In this document: piece after piece, positions 8,779-17,001 of the stretch
Layout of the letters: each line of letters opens with the position of its first letter
How positions within the stretch are numbered: position 1 is the first letter of the stretch
Origin: Anaerolineales bacterium
GTDB lineage: Bacteria > Chloroflexota > Anaerolineae > Anaerolineales > RBG-16-64-43
Assembly (NCBI GenBank): GCA_016932475.1
Contig: JAFGCU010000026.1
Span: forward strand, 156,111 to 206,185
Reading direction: 5' to 3'
Length of the DNA stretch: 50,075 bases
Translations under genes and position numbers: made by a program
Notes under the pieces: model-generated
What the model saw: only the letters and a program-made list of their open reading frames with translations
Told to the model about the DNA's origin: nothing
The model's database searches: none

Positions 8779-9738
8779 ATGCCGGTTCCCGCGATCAGCG
8801 TCATCATCCCCTTCTTGAACATGCGCCGCTTTCTAGCCGATGCGGTGGAATCGGTGTATGCCCAGACGGTTTCCGATTGGGAGATCCTTCTGGTCGACGA
8901 CGGCTCGGACGACGGCGGCGCGGAGGCGGCGCAGGAGTACGCCCGGCGCGACCCGGCCCGGGTTCACGCGCTGCTGCCGGGCCCCGACGACGCACACGGC
9001 GCGAGTGCGGCGCGCAACCGCGGATTGAGGATCGCGCGCGGAGAATACATCGGTTTTCTTGACGCCGACGACATCTGGCTACCGGACAAACTTGAGCGCC
9101 AGTATAAGGTCCTGGAAGAATCCCCGCGGTCGGCGATGACCTTCGCGCGCGTGCATTATTTTTTCGATAATCCGGCGGAGGGAGAGGGCTGGGATCAGCC
9201 GTTCGCGCCGCTCGAGGACCGGATCTACGATCCGCCGGAACTCACCGTCGCATTTCTGCGCGACGCGAACATCTACCCGTGCCCGACCGCCACCCTGATC
9301 CGCCGCTCCGCCCTTCTTTCGGCGGGCGGATTCGAAGAGCGGTTCCGAAAAGTGCGCACCGACATGGCGGTGTGGGCCAAACTGAGTTTGAATTTTCCGG
9401 TGCGGGCGGATTCAGCCTTCGTCGCCCGTTACCGCCAGCACGGGCAATCCTCCGTGGCGCTGCTCTTCAGCGACCCGGCCGCCCATCAGAAGAACGAGCT
9501 GGAATTCTGGAGTTGGCTGCTCGGCTACCTCGACCGCTTCCCGGATAGCATCCGCCGGGAGCCGGAAGCACTCACCTGCCGGCAGGTGCTGCGGCTGATC
9601 CAGGCGGATGTCACCAAGGGAAAATCCATGGGCGCACTCGCCTGGCGGCGGGCCGTGCTTCCGCGGGTGCTGCGCTTTCCCGCTTTCCGGCGCGAAGCGC
9701 GCTGGCTCCGGATGCTCTTGCCGCGAGGATCCATCTGA
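8779..9738 (+). CDS. Family 2 glycosyltransferase (GT-A)
   Basis: A 319-aa cytosolic GT2 enzyme. The N-terminal nucleotide-binding strand is ISVIIPFLNM, followed by LLVDDGSDDGG, a long helix, SAARNRGLRIARGEYIGFLD and the DxD-type metal site DADDIW near residues 94-99. The C-terminal third carries the acceptor region (FRKVRTDMAVWAKLS). It starts 4 bp after the preceding membrane protein's stop and is probably coupled to it. It should add a sugar from an NDP donor to the growing lipid-linked glycan. Specificity cannot be read from the sequence. Confidence 0.9.
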   Translation: MPVPAISVIIPFLNMRRFLADAVESVYAQTVSDWEILLVDDGSDDGGAEAAQEYARRDPARVHALLPGPDDAHGASAARNRGLRIARGEYIGFLDADDIWLPDKLERQYKVLEESPRSAMTFARVHYFFDNPAEGEGWDQPFAPLEDRIYDPPELTVAFLRDANIYPCPTATLIRRSALLSAGGFEERFRKVRTDMAVWAKLSLNFPVRADSAFVARYRQHGQSSVALLFSDPAAHQKNELEFWSWLLGYLDRFPDSIRREPEALTCRQVLRLIQADVTKGKSMGALAWRRAVLPRVLRFPAFRREARWLRMLLPRGSI

Positions 9739-9807
9739 ACCTCCCCGCAGCCGAAAAATCATTTCGCACAGACCGGCGTCGCTTTTTAAGAGGGGGAAGA
9801 CGAAAGG

Positions 9808-11850
9808 ATGGTCACTGTCGTGGCGAATAACCCGGTGAAAAAAGATGCCGCCCTGTTTTCGGAAGCGAACGCTTCCGTTCCCGGCGCATCCGTTCAATCC
9901 GGCGGGAGCCTCTCGCCGGAAGCGCCGGCGGCGGGGATTCTTCCATGCCTCCAAAAATTCCTGAATCGCATTCGCCAATTCCCGAAACCGTATGAAAATA
10001 AAGGAATTTGGGTCGACATGTTGTTGATCCTGGCGGTCGGGACGTTGATTCTTCTCCTGCAATATGAAGGCTGGCGGAGCTGGGAATTAATAAACCTCGA
10101 TATGCTCCCGTATTATTCCGGCGCGCGGGATTTTCTGGCCGGCGGCCCGATCCTCGAAAAAGGAGAGCTGTCCAGTTACAACGCCTACAACCCGCCGGGC
10201 ACGGTCTATTGGATGATCCCGGGAATGTTGCTGACTTCGGATGCGCGGCTGCAGACTCTGGCGGGGACAACATTGTTGTTTTTCGGCGCCGTGTTCTTTC
10301 TTTACCTGGCGGTGCGGGAGGTTTCCCCGCGCGCCGTGGCGATAGCGACCGCCCTGGTGTTTGTGGTTTCCCACCACGGGTTGATCGGTCTTTGGCCAGT
10401 CGGCCATCCTTTTTACATCACGGCGGCCCTGTACTTCCTGCTGGTTTGGATCAAGCGGCGTTCTGCCGGAGCGCTCGGAGCGGCATTGGCGGTCCTCGTC
10501 TTCGGTTTGTACGTCGACCTGGCGATCTTGCCCTTCCTCTTCGTCCTTCCCGTCCTGTGGTTTTTCTTCCGGCCGCCCGTTCGGTGGAAGCCCCTGCTGC
10601 TGGCGGGAGTGTTCGGGTTGTTCGTTTGGTTCCCGTACCTGCGGTATGAATCCGGGCGCGGCTTTTCGGATCTGGCATCCCTGCTCCTCCTTCGGCCGGT
10701 CGGCGTGGTGGGGGAAAAAACATCTAGCACCGATATTTACTGCTACACCGCCATGCCCGGCGAGAACGACGAATTCAACGATGTGTATCTCCCCTTTATC
10801 GGCGGCCCGGAGATCGAACAACGGGTGGTCTACCCGCTTCCCGGATGGAAGAACGCGGGCGCCTACCGGATCTGCCGGACACTGCTCAACATCGATAGGA
10901 ATTTCGACACCGATCTGTTTGCGCTGGGAGCAAACTGGATGTGGAACGCCGTAATGTGGTGGATCTTTGCGATCGGCTGGTCGGCGTTGGGTTGGGCCGT
11001 CTTGGCGCTCTGGCGGCCTATCCGGAAATTGGTGGATTTCGGCCGTAGCCATTCCTGGGTGCCCCCGGCGCTGGCCGGCGCCGGCGCCATCGTTTTTTAC
11101 CTTGTATTGAATCCGGATCTGGTGTCGATGTTCGCGGCGGATAAAGCCCTCGACCGCAACATGACTCTCGCCGTCGAACAAATGAGGGCTTTCGTTCCAT
11201 GGATTTGGTCGGCCGCCTTCCTGGGATGGTTTCTTTCCGTGCGCACAACGGACAGCAAGGAGGATCATGCGGTCCTGTTCGCCGCCTTCAGCCTGCCCTG
11301 GTTGATTCTGGTGATCCTGGCGGAGCCCGGAAAGCCGGAACGATTCTGGTTCATGTGGCCGCTTCAGGTTTGGATCATGGTCATCGCCCTCCGTTGGGCG
11401 GCGCAAAAATTCCGCCGCGCAAATTGGATCCACGCGATTCTGGCGGTCTCCCTGGGAGCAGCGCTGCTGCCCATTCCACTTTACTCGCAACGAATCTCGG
11501 AGGCGGGGGCTTCCGGTTATTCCGGGAGCGATAGCGACCAATGGAGGGTGGTGGAGTACCTGGCTGGAAAAGCCGCTCCCGGAGAGAAACGATCCCTGCA
11601 TGTGGAATATTGGCTGGCCGATTCCGGTTCGGCGAGGGATGCCGAGCATCCGGGGTGCCGGATCGAAGATTGGTTTAACTACCTGCTGGAATCCGGGTTT
11701 AACGTCCACAACCTGGCATCGGCGAACGGCGGCCTTGCGCCGGGCGGCGCCTGGGAAGTGGTGGACCGGAATCTTCCCCTCCCGGCCGCTTTGGAGGGGT
11801 TGACGCCGGAAGCCGTGATCGGGCACTATGCCGTTTTCAAAATTTCCTAA
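9808..11850 (+). CDS. Large polytopic membrane protein, GT-C-like (paralogue 3 of 7; sister of 26897-28789)
   Basis: A 680-aa protein with an unusually long cytosolic N-terminus (about 65 residues, Ser/Ala/Pro-rich), a first helix near residues 67-85, the loop INLDMLPYYSGARDF, about ten further hydrophobic segments and a soluble C-terminal domain. It shares several blocks with the protein at 26897: PPGTVYWMIPGMLLTSDARL against PPGTSFLMVPGVLLMSDPRL, the external segment YCYTAMPGEN against SCYATLPGET, and NIDRNFDTDLFALG against NKMDRNFDSGHFLFG. The conserved Cys-Tyr/Pro-Gly-Glu loop is not one I recognise. ATG 9808 is used; the N-terminal extension is absent from the sister protein, so the true start could be later. 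Membrane glycosyltransferase or polymerase. Confidence 0.62.
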   Translation: MVTVVANNPVKKDAALFSEANASVPGASVQSGGSLSPEAPAAGILPCLQKFLNRIRQFPKPYENKGIWVDMLLILAVGTLILLLQYEGWRSWELINLDMLPYYSGARDFLAGGPILEKGELSSYNAYNPPGTVYWMIPGMLLTSDARLQTLAGTTLLFFGAVFFLYLAVREVSPRAVAIATALVFVVSHHGLIGLWPVGHPFYITAALYFLLVWIKRRSAGALGAALAVLVFGLYVDLAILPFLFVLPVLWFFFRPPVRWKPLLLAGVFGLFVWFPYLRYESGRGFSDLASLLLLRPVGVVGEKTSSTDIYCYTAMPGENDEFNDVYLPFIGGPEIEQRVVYPLPGWKNAGAYRICRTLLNIDRNFDTDLFALGANWMWNAVMWWIFAIGWSALGWAVLALWRPIRKLVDFGRSHSWVPPALAGAGAIVFYLVLNPDLVSMFAADKALDRNMTLAVEQMRAFVPWIWSAAFLGWFLSVRTTDSKEDHAVLFAAFSLPWLILVILAEPGKPERFWFMWPLQVWIMVIALRWAAQKFRRANWIHAILAVSLGAALLPIPLYSQRISEAGASGYSGSDSDQWRVVEYLAGKAAPGEKRSLHVEYWLADSGSARDAEHPGCRIEDWFNYLLESGFNVHNLASANGGLAPGGAWEVVDRNLPLPAALEGLTPEAVIGHYAVFKIS

Positions 11851-12008
11851 CCGCCCCTGGAACGAAGGCATGCGGCGTGTTCGTGAAAAACCGTCGAACA
11901 AGGGGCAACGAAAAGCGGCCCGACTTCGAGGATGGCGGTCCCAAAGAATGACGCTGAACGCGATCGGCGGGATTGAATTCTCATCCCGCTTCCGCTAGGA
12001 TGGTGATC

Positions 12009-12749
12009 ATGTCCAAAAAATCTCCCTTGCGCGGCTTTTCCTTTTTTATCCGGCGAACGGCGAACCGCTGGCGGTTCTGGCCGGCGGGCTTTCTCCCGCT
12101 GCCGGCCCGGCCGGCCAGCCGGAAATTCGCCTTCGACCGGGGCACGCCCATCGATCGCTATCTGATCGAACGGTTTCTGGGACGGCATTCGTCGGATATC
12201 CGCGGGCGGGTGCTCGAAATCGGCGCGCGGGGATACACGCTCCAATTCGGCGGAAGCCGCGTCACCCAGCCCGATGTGCTGCATGCTGTCAAGGGGAACC
12301 CGGAGGCCAACATCGTCGGAGACCTTGTCTCCGGGCGCGGATTGAAATGGGGGGTTTACGATTGCCTGCTGCTGACCCAGACGCTGCACGTTATTTACGA
12401 CATCCGTGCGGTGGTGAAGAACATTCACCGGCTGCTTAAACCCGGTGGGGCCGCCCTGGTGACCATCCCCGGTCTTTCCCAGATCAGCCGGTACGATGCG
12501 GACCGGTGGGGGGATTTCTGGCGGATGACTCCGGATGCCATCCGGCGGTTGTTCGGAGAGGCGTTTCCCGCGGAGGGAATCGAATTGGAAACACACGGCA
12601 ACGTGCGGATGGCGGCCGCCTTCCTGTACGGCCTGGCCGTGGAGGAGATCCCCCCGGATGTGCTCACCGAGACCGATCCGGATTACCCGGTTTTGGTTTG
12701 CGTCTGCGTCCGAAAAATATCGGGGAAGGGGCAGGGGAAAAGAAAGTAG
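12009..12749 (+). CDS. Class I SAM-dependent methyltransferase (degenerate motif I)
   Basis: A 246-aa predicted methyltransferase. VLEIGARG at residues 68-75 replaces the usual G-x-G-x-G, DCLLLTQTLHVIYD is the motif IV/post-IV region, and LLKPGGAALVTIPG is the typical helix-turn before strand 5. WRMTPDAIRRLF is also common in Methyltransf_11 proteins of glycan loci. ATG 12009 is chosen because AGGA (11997-12000) lies 8 nt upstream. An in-frame ATG at 12000 and a TTG at 11973 are alternatives. The 158-bp gap before it shows nothing clear beyond this ribosome-binding site. It converges on the minus-strand GT25 gene with 47 bp between stops. Probably methylates a sugar, though the unusual motif I leaves activity open. 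Confidence 0.75.
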   Translation: MSKKSPLRGFSFFIRRTANRWRFWPAGFLPLPARPASRKFAFDRGTPIDRYLIERFLGRHSSDIRGRVLEIGARGYTLQFGGSRVTQPDVLHAVKGNPEANIVGDLVSGRGLKWGVYDCLLLTQTLHVIYDIRAVVKNIHRLLKPGGAALVTIPGLSQISRYDADRWGDFWRMTPDAIRRLFGEAFPAEGIELETHGNVRMAAAFLYGLAVEEIPPDVLTETDPDYPVLVCVCVRKISGKGQGKRK

Positions 12750-12770
12750 GGGCGTCCCATTGGGTCGCCC
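12750..12770. other. Short palindrome between convergent genes
   Basis: GGGCG (12750-12754) and CGCCC (12766-12770) enclose CCCATTGGG. It forms a compact near-perfect palindrome exactly between two convergent stop codons. No T-tract follows on either strand, so it is not a canonical rho-independent terminator, though it could hinder read-through in both directions. Confidence 0.35.
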
Positions 12771-12796
12771 GTCCCAAGCAGGAGCGCCGCGAAGGA

Positions 12797-13591
12797 TCAC
12801 TTCCGTCGGCCTGATATCTTCTTATAAAGTTGCGTAATTCCGAAGAATCGGAAAATCGATTTTATAATTGCCGCACATTCCGCCCCTTTGCGGCTCACGA
12901 AACTCCGCTTCGGCACATCCCCCTTTTTCCAAATGCTGCTTTCCAAATCGCTAAGGATCACCACCCGCGGGTAGACTCCGTACGAGACCAGCCCGGTGAT
13001 ATCCGTCCGCCAGGTCAGCCCGTCGGCGGTATGGCCGATCGGGTAGGCGTGCTCCAGCAGCTTCCGCGCTCCGGCGGAATTGATCAGATACGCGCTGGCG
13101 CGGTCCGCCCACTGTTTATGGCGGGAGGCGCGGTAGACGTCGGTGAGAAAGGGGCCGAACGGTTCCTGGGGCGCGTCGGTGGAAAAATTGATGAACTCCC
13201 AATCCTTGGGAAATCGATTCCGATGGCGGAGGATGCCGGCCAGCGCCCCGGCGATCCACACGTCGTCCTCGAAGATCAACACTTCCTTTCGCTTCTCCGC
13301 AAGGATGCGTTCCCACATCCGGGCGTGGGAAAGGGACGTGGCGATCTCCCCGGAACTGAGTTCCCTCCGGGAATACTGCACCGCCCGGTCTTTCGAATAC
13401 AGCCGTAAATCCTCGGGCGTCAGAAAGGAACCGTCGACGGCCGGAACGACGGTAAAGGGGAGGTTCAGGGCGCGCAACTGCCGGCGCATGAATTGAAGCC
13501 GGCGCGCGTCTTGTTTGAGGTTAAGCACCCAAATGGGCGGATACGGATTTTTTTTCATGGGGGTCGGGCGAGTTCCTTTGCGGGTGACCAT
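12797..13591 (-). CDS. Family 25 glycosyltransferase (LPS-type)
   Basis: The only minus-strand gene of the cluster, 264 aa. It begins with the GT25 opening strand IWVLNLKQDARR. LPFTVVPAVDG and GEIATSLSHARMWERI follow, then the acidic metal site IFEDDV with EDD at residues 108-110, and a later AYLINSAGARKLL block. This set is diagnostic of the GT25 family of beta-galactosyl and related transferases in LPS and capsule loci. The start at 13591 is preferred because GGAGG lies just upstream, although with only 3 nt spacing. ATG 13558 (first Met before the conserved domain) is the main alternative. Its reversed orientation implies its own promoter in the divergent gap. Confidence 0.88.
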   Translation of the reverse strand: MVTRKGTRPTPMKKNPYPPIWVLNLKQDARRLQFMRRQLRALNLPFTVVPAVDGSFLTPEDLRLYSKDRAVQYSRRELSSGEIATSLSHARMWERILAEKRKEVLIFEDDVWIAGALAGILRHRNRFPKDWEFINFSTDAPQEPFGPFLTDVYRASRHKQWADRASAYLINSAGARKLLEHAYPIGHTADGLTWRTDITGLVSYGVYPRVVILSDLESSIWKKGDVPKRSFVSRKGAECAAIIKSIFRFFGITQLYKKISGRRK

Positions 13592-13627
13592 CTGCCTCCG
13601 GAAGTTCTTGCGTCGATCCGCGGAGGT

Positions 13628-13633
13628 ATTATA
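13628..13633 (-). promoter_or_regulatory. Putative -10 element for the GT25 gene
   Basis: Read on the minus strand this is an exact TATAAT, about 37 nt upstream of the GT25 start at 13591, in the divergent intergenic region. No convincing -35 hexamer is visible at 16-18 nt, so the call rests on the -10 match and the position. Confidence 0.45.
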
Positions 13634-13703
13634 AACAAAAGCCGCTCCTGCCACACCCGGATTTTATCCATGGCCGCAAATTCCAATCGCAGTTTTTCGA
13701 CGT

Positions 13704-13709
13704 TATAAT
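13704..13709 (+). promoter_or_regulatory. Putative -10 element for the GT61 operon
   Basis: An exact TATAAT on the plus strand, 24 nt before ATG 13734, with the matching motif on the other strand 70 bp away. The predicted transcription start near 13716 would give a leader of about 18 nt that contains the AAAGG ribosome-binding site. No clear -35 box is seen; TTCCAA at 13681-13686 is a weak candidate at 17 nt. Confidence 0.5.
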
Positions 13710-13733
13710 ACCTGTCGATTGGGAAAGGCGGAA

Positions 13734-14948
13734 ATGAAACTCCGGATCGCGCACTTCTGGTTCGTTCGATTGCGGCCGCTCCTGCGCCGGATTCAGGCCC
13801 GTATCCTTCGATTGCTTCCGATCTCTTCGCGGGACGGCGGCGTTCCCAAGGGGGTTATTTGGGATGCGGCCGAATGGATCCGGGAGACGGAACGCCGAAA
13901 TCCCCCCGCATCGGGAGGATCCGGGCATTGGCAGGTGAAGGTGCGGGACAGCGAACTGATCACCCTGCCGCCGCCGCGAACCATCGAATCATCAATCCCC
14001 CCGGTGTTCGACTCGTATCGAAGAGTCCGTTATCCGGAGCTCTCGGTCACCTGCATCCGGCGGGGACGGGTGGCAACCTCGGAGGGGACGGTCATCTCCC
14101 CGGATGACCGGGTTTTCGACCAGTTCGCCCACCAATGGGGGGACCCGGTTTGGAAAAATAAAGTTTTCGAGCTTCCCGGATTGGGCCGCCTGGAAAACCG
14201 CGACGGCCGGTGGGTGACTTTGATCGTTCCCGCGTCCGGCATCAACGTCGGTCACTGGCTGATGGACGGAATCCTCCGGTTGTCGGTGCTGGAAGCAGCC
14301 GGCCTGGCCGGGGATGCGAAGATCATCGTCCCCGATACCCGGCCCAAATACACCCAGCCGGTGGAAGCCCTGGGATACGGCCCGGACCGGTACGGCGGAT
14401 TACGCGAGGGGCACTGGGAGGTGGAACAACTGCTGGTGCCATCCTACCTTTCGGCGCCCGGTTTCATCCGGCCGTGGGGCGGCCGCTGGCTGCGCGAACG
14501 ACTCGGAGTGGAGGAGAAACCGCCGGGAAGCAGGCGCTTGTGGATCAGCCGAAACCGGGCCAGGTACCGGCGGCTCCAAAACGAAGAGGAAATCCTGGCT
14601 CTGCTTTCGCGGGAGGGATTCGAAAAAGTGGAATTGGAGGGATTAACCTTCCTCGAACAGGTCGATATCCTTTCGCAGGCCAATGCCGTGGCGGGGCCCC
14701 ACGGAGCCGGAATGACGAACCTGCTGTTTGCGCCGCATGGCGCCCGCGTGCTGGAGTTGTTCCCGCCTGAGTTCGTCAATCCGGTTTTCTATTCGATGGC
14801 CAATTCGCAGGATCAGGAATATTATTACCTTACCGGATACTCGCTCCGTGAAGACAGGAATCCCGAAGGCGCGAAGGATCTCGACCATTTCCGGGTGGAT
14901 CCGGGAAAAATCGTCCAAAGCCTTAAGTTGATGAATTTGTTGGCCTGA
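13734..14948 (+). CDS. Glycosyltransferase family 61 protein (DUF563-type), copy 1
   Basis: A 404-aa protein. The N-terminal third is variable. The GT61 core begins near VPASGINVGHWLMDGILRL (the N/H-W-x-x-D/E block) and continues with a basic strand (LWISRNRARYRR), a linker, VDILSQANAVAGPHGAGMTN and FAPHGARVLELFPPE. The GPHGAGMTN block is the family signature. GT61 enzymes include plant xylosyl- and arabinosyltransferases and many bacterial capsule-locus members. ATG 13734 is preferred over an upstream in-frame TTG (13719) because AAAGG precedes it. The stop overlaps the next start by one base. Together with the copy at 15777 it brackets an unknown enzyme. Confidence 0.86.
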   Translation: MKLRIAHFWFVRLRPLLRRIQARILRLLPISSRDGGVPKGVIWDAAEWIRETERRNPPASGGSGHWQVKVRDSELITLPPPRTIESSIPPVFDSYRRVRYPELSVTCIRRGRVATSEGTVISPDDRVFDQFAHQWGDPVWKNKVFELPGLGRLENRDGRWVTLIVPASGINVGHWLMDGILRLSVLEAAGLAGDAKIIVPDTRPKYTQPVEALGYGPDRYGGLREGHWEVEQLLVPSYLSAPGFIRPWGGRWLRERLGVEEKPPGSRRLWISRNRARYRRLQNEEEILALLSREGFEKVELEGLTFLEQVDILSQANAVAGPHGAGMTNLLFAPHGARVLELFPPEFVNPVFYSMANSQDQEYYYLTGYSLREDRNPEGAKDLDHFRVDPGKIVQSLKLMNLLA

Positions 14949-15775
14949 TGCCAATCTCAACCGCGTTGCTGGTTGTCTCCTGCGATAGATACCGGGACCT
15001 GTGGGCGCCTTTCTTCACGCTGCTGTTCCGCTACTGGCCGGATTGTCCGTACCCGGTTTTTCTCGGCTCCAACGACGAGGCGTATCCGGATCGGCGGGTG
15101 GAACCGCTGGCTGTCGGGGTGGATGTCGATTGGTCCACCAATCTCAAACGGATGCTGGACCTGATCCCGCTGGACGGAATTCTCCTCCTCCAGGAGGATT
15201 TTCTGATCGACCGGATGGTGGACACGGAACGGATCCGCGGGCTGATCGGGTACGCGGCGGAGAAGGGGGCGGCCTGCCTGCGCCTGATGCCGATCCCGGG
15301 GCCGGACAACCCGTGCGCGGATCACCCGGAAATCGGGGAGATCCGCAAAGGCGCACAGTACCGGGTTTCCCTGCAGGCGGCCTGGTGGCGCAAGGAGAGC
15401 CTGGAGGCGGTCCTGGCGGCGGGCGAATCGCCGTGGCAGTTCGAGGTTCAGGGGAGCCGCCGTTCGGATGCGCTGGCCATGCCGTTTCTAAGCCTGCGCG
15501 AAGGCGTCCAGTTCCCATTGGACTACTACACCACCGCAGTCTTCCGCGGCTATTGGGAGCCGGAGGCGGTGGCGCTCTGCCGGCGCGAGCATATTCCCGT
15601 CGACCTGCGCGCGCGGGGGGTGATGCCCTTCGGCATGCGTTTGGAACGCACACTGCGCACATTGGGTTTTCCGGACCGGGCGGCGCGCTTGCTGGCGCGG
15701 CCCTTCCGCTCCCGGATCCTCACCCGGACCGCCGGGACATTGCCGGAATCTTCCGGCCCGATCAGGAAACAATGA
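14948..15775 (+). CDS. Capsule-locus glycosyltransferase-like protein of unknown specificity
   Basis: A 275-aa soluble protein starting with a Rossmann-like strand (TALLVVSCDRYRDLW) and followed by YPVFLGSND, then ILLLQEDFLID near residues 79-89, where Glu-Asp could take the place of the DxD metal site, then LRLMPIPGPD and LQAAWWRKE. Similar S-C-D-x-Y ... L-L-Q-E-D proteins occur in capsule clusters as unassigned nucleotide-diphospho-sugar transferases. I recognise the pattern but not a named family. It overlaps the upstream GT61 stop by one base and is 1 bp from the downstream GT61 start, so it is tightly coupled to both. Confidence 0.65.
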   Translation: MPISTALLVVSCDRYRDLWAPFFTLLFRYWPDCPYPVFLGSNDEAYPDRRVEPLAVGVDVDWSTNLKRMLDLIPLDGILLLQEDFLIDRMVDTERIRGLIGYAAEKGAACLRLMPIPGPDNPCADHPEIGEIRKGAQYRVSLQAAWWRKESLEAVLAAGESPWQFEVQGSRRSDALAMPFLSLREGVQFPLDYYTTAVFRGYWEPEAVALCRREHIPVDLRARGVMPFGMRLERTLRTLGFPDRAARLLARPFRSRILTRTAGTLPESSGPIRKQ

Positions 15776-15776
15776 T

Positions 15777-16973
15777 ATGGCGAATTGGACGGCATCGATC
15801 TCGAAAACCGGCAAACGGATCGCGGCGTCGATCCTGAGCCTGATCCCCGGATCGCAACTGCCCCGGGGACGGATCTCCGATTACCGGGCGTGGAGCGATG
15901 CCCGCGAAGCGCGCCTGCCCTGGCCGGCCCGCGGCTGGGATCAATGGTATATCCCAGTCCGCGAAGCCGAAATGGTGGAGATGGCCCCGCCGCTCACCGC
16001 CGACGGGTCGGTTAATCCGGTCTACCGCGCCGCGCAATGCTACCGCTACCCGCCGCTGTTCCTGGCGCATGTCCGCAATGGGCGGTTGCTGGGGAGCGAC
16101 GGCGTCGTGCTGACGGCCGGCGGACGGGTGCTTGAGGAATCCACCTTCGCCTGGGAATTGCCGCCCGCCGAGTGGCCGGTGTTCTCGCGGCTGCGCGTTC
16201 CGAAGCTCAAGCAAAAGCCGGGTGCGATGCTGACCCTGCTTTCCCCGGTATCGGCGAAGCCGAATTACTTCCACTGGTGGGTCGATACGCTCCCGCGGCT
16301 GGCCGTCGCCGAGGCGGCGGAGATCCGTCACTTTCAAGTGATCGTTCCGGAGAAAATGGAAGGCTGGCAGCGGGAATCGCTTGAACGCCTCGGATATCCA
16401 TCCGACCGGTGGGTGACGTTCGGCGAAGAACACTGGCAGGTGGAAAGCCTGTTGCTCCCATCCTTCCTGGGCTACTCCGGCATGGTCCGCCCATGGGCGG
16501 CGGACTGGCTGCGCCGGAAGATCGGCCTGCCGAAATCCGCCAGCCCCAAACGGCGGTTCTACCTGAAGCGCGAAAAGGCCGGCAACCGCCGGGTGGTGAA
16601 CGAGGCGGAATTGGTGCCGATCCTGAAATCCTTTAAATTCGAGATGCTGGAAACGGAGGGGATGCCGCTGGGGGACCAGGTGAAGCTGTTTTCCAGCGCG
16701 GAATGCGTTGTGTCGATCCACGGGGCCGGGTTGGCCAATCTGCTTTTTGCCCCGCCCAAGACGCGCGTTGTTGAATTCATGTCCCCGCATCCGGCATACA
16801 CCAATACCTGCTACTATTCGTTGTGTTCGGCGATCGGTCACCGCTATGCGGTTGTCTTCGGCACCCATCCCGGACCGGTGGCGGCGGGCACGGCTCCGCG
16901 CCGCTGGCTCGATGATCTGATCGTCCCGCCCGATGCGCTCGAAGAAACTCTTTCCATACTGCTCGGGCGGTGA
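15777..16973 (+). CDS. Glycosyltransferase family 61 protein, copy 2
   Basis: A 398-aa GT61 enzyme. The core shows KPNYFHWWVDTLPRLAVAE (acceptor/donor block), a Lys/Arg-rich strand RRFYLKREKAGNRRVVN, then KLFSSAECVVSIHGAGLAN and FAPPKTRVVEFMSP. It shares the order of blocks and length with the protein at 13734, but the two are well diverged, so the duplication is old or they serve different linkages. It starts 1 bp after the preceding stop. It is predicted to be cytosolic or membrane-peripheral, as no signal peptide is evident. Donor sugar unknown; a pentose would fit the dehydrogenase and epimerase/decarboxylase in the locus. Confidence 0.86.
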   Translation: MANWTASISKTGKRIAASILSLIPGSQLPRGRISDYRAWSDAREARLPWPARGWDQWYIPVREAEMVEMAPPLTADGSVNPVYRAAQCYRYPPLFLAHVRNGRLLGSDGVVLTAGGRVLEESTFAWELPPAEWPVFSRLRVPKLKQKPGAMLTLLSPVSAKPNYFHWWVDTLPRLAVAEAAEIRHFQVIVPEKMEGWQRESLERLGYPSDRWVTFGEEHWQVESLLLPSFLGYSGMVRPWAADWLRRKIGLPKSASPKRRFYLKREKAGNRRVVNEAELVPILKSFKFEMLETEGMPLGDQVKLFSSAECVVSIHGAGLANLLFAPPKTRVVEFMSPHPAYTNTCYYSLCSAIGHRYAVVFGTHPGPVAAGTAPRRWLDDLIVPPDALEETLSILLGR

Positions 16974-17001
16974 CTCCGGAATTTCACACCGGCGATTTTC
17001 G

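Noticed and set aside
12750-12796. Terminator between the convergent genes
   Set aside because: A palindrome is present but there is no T-run on either strand, so a rho-independent terminator is not supported.
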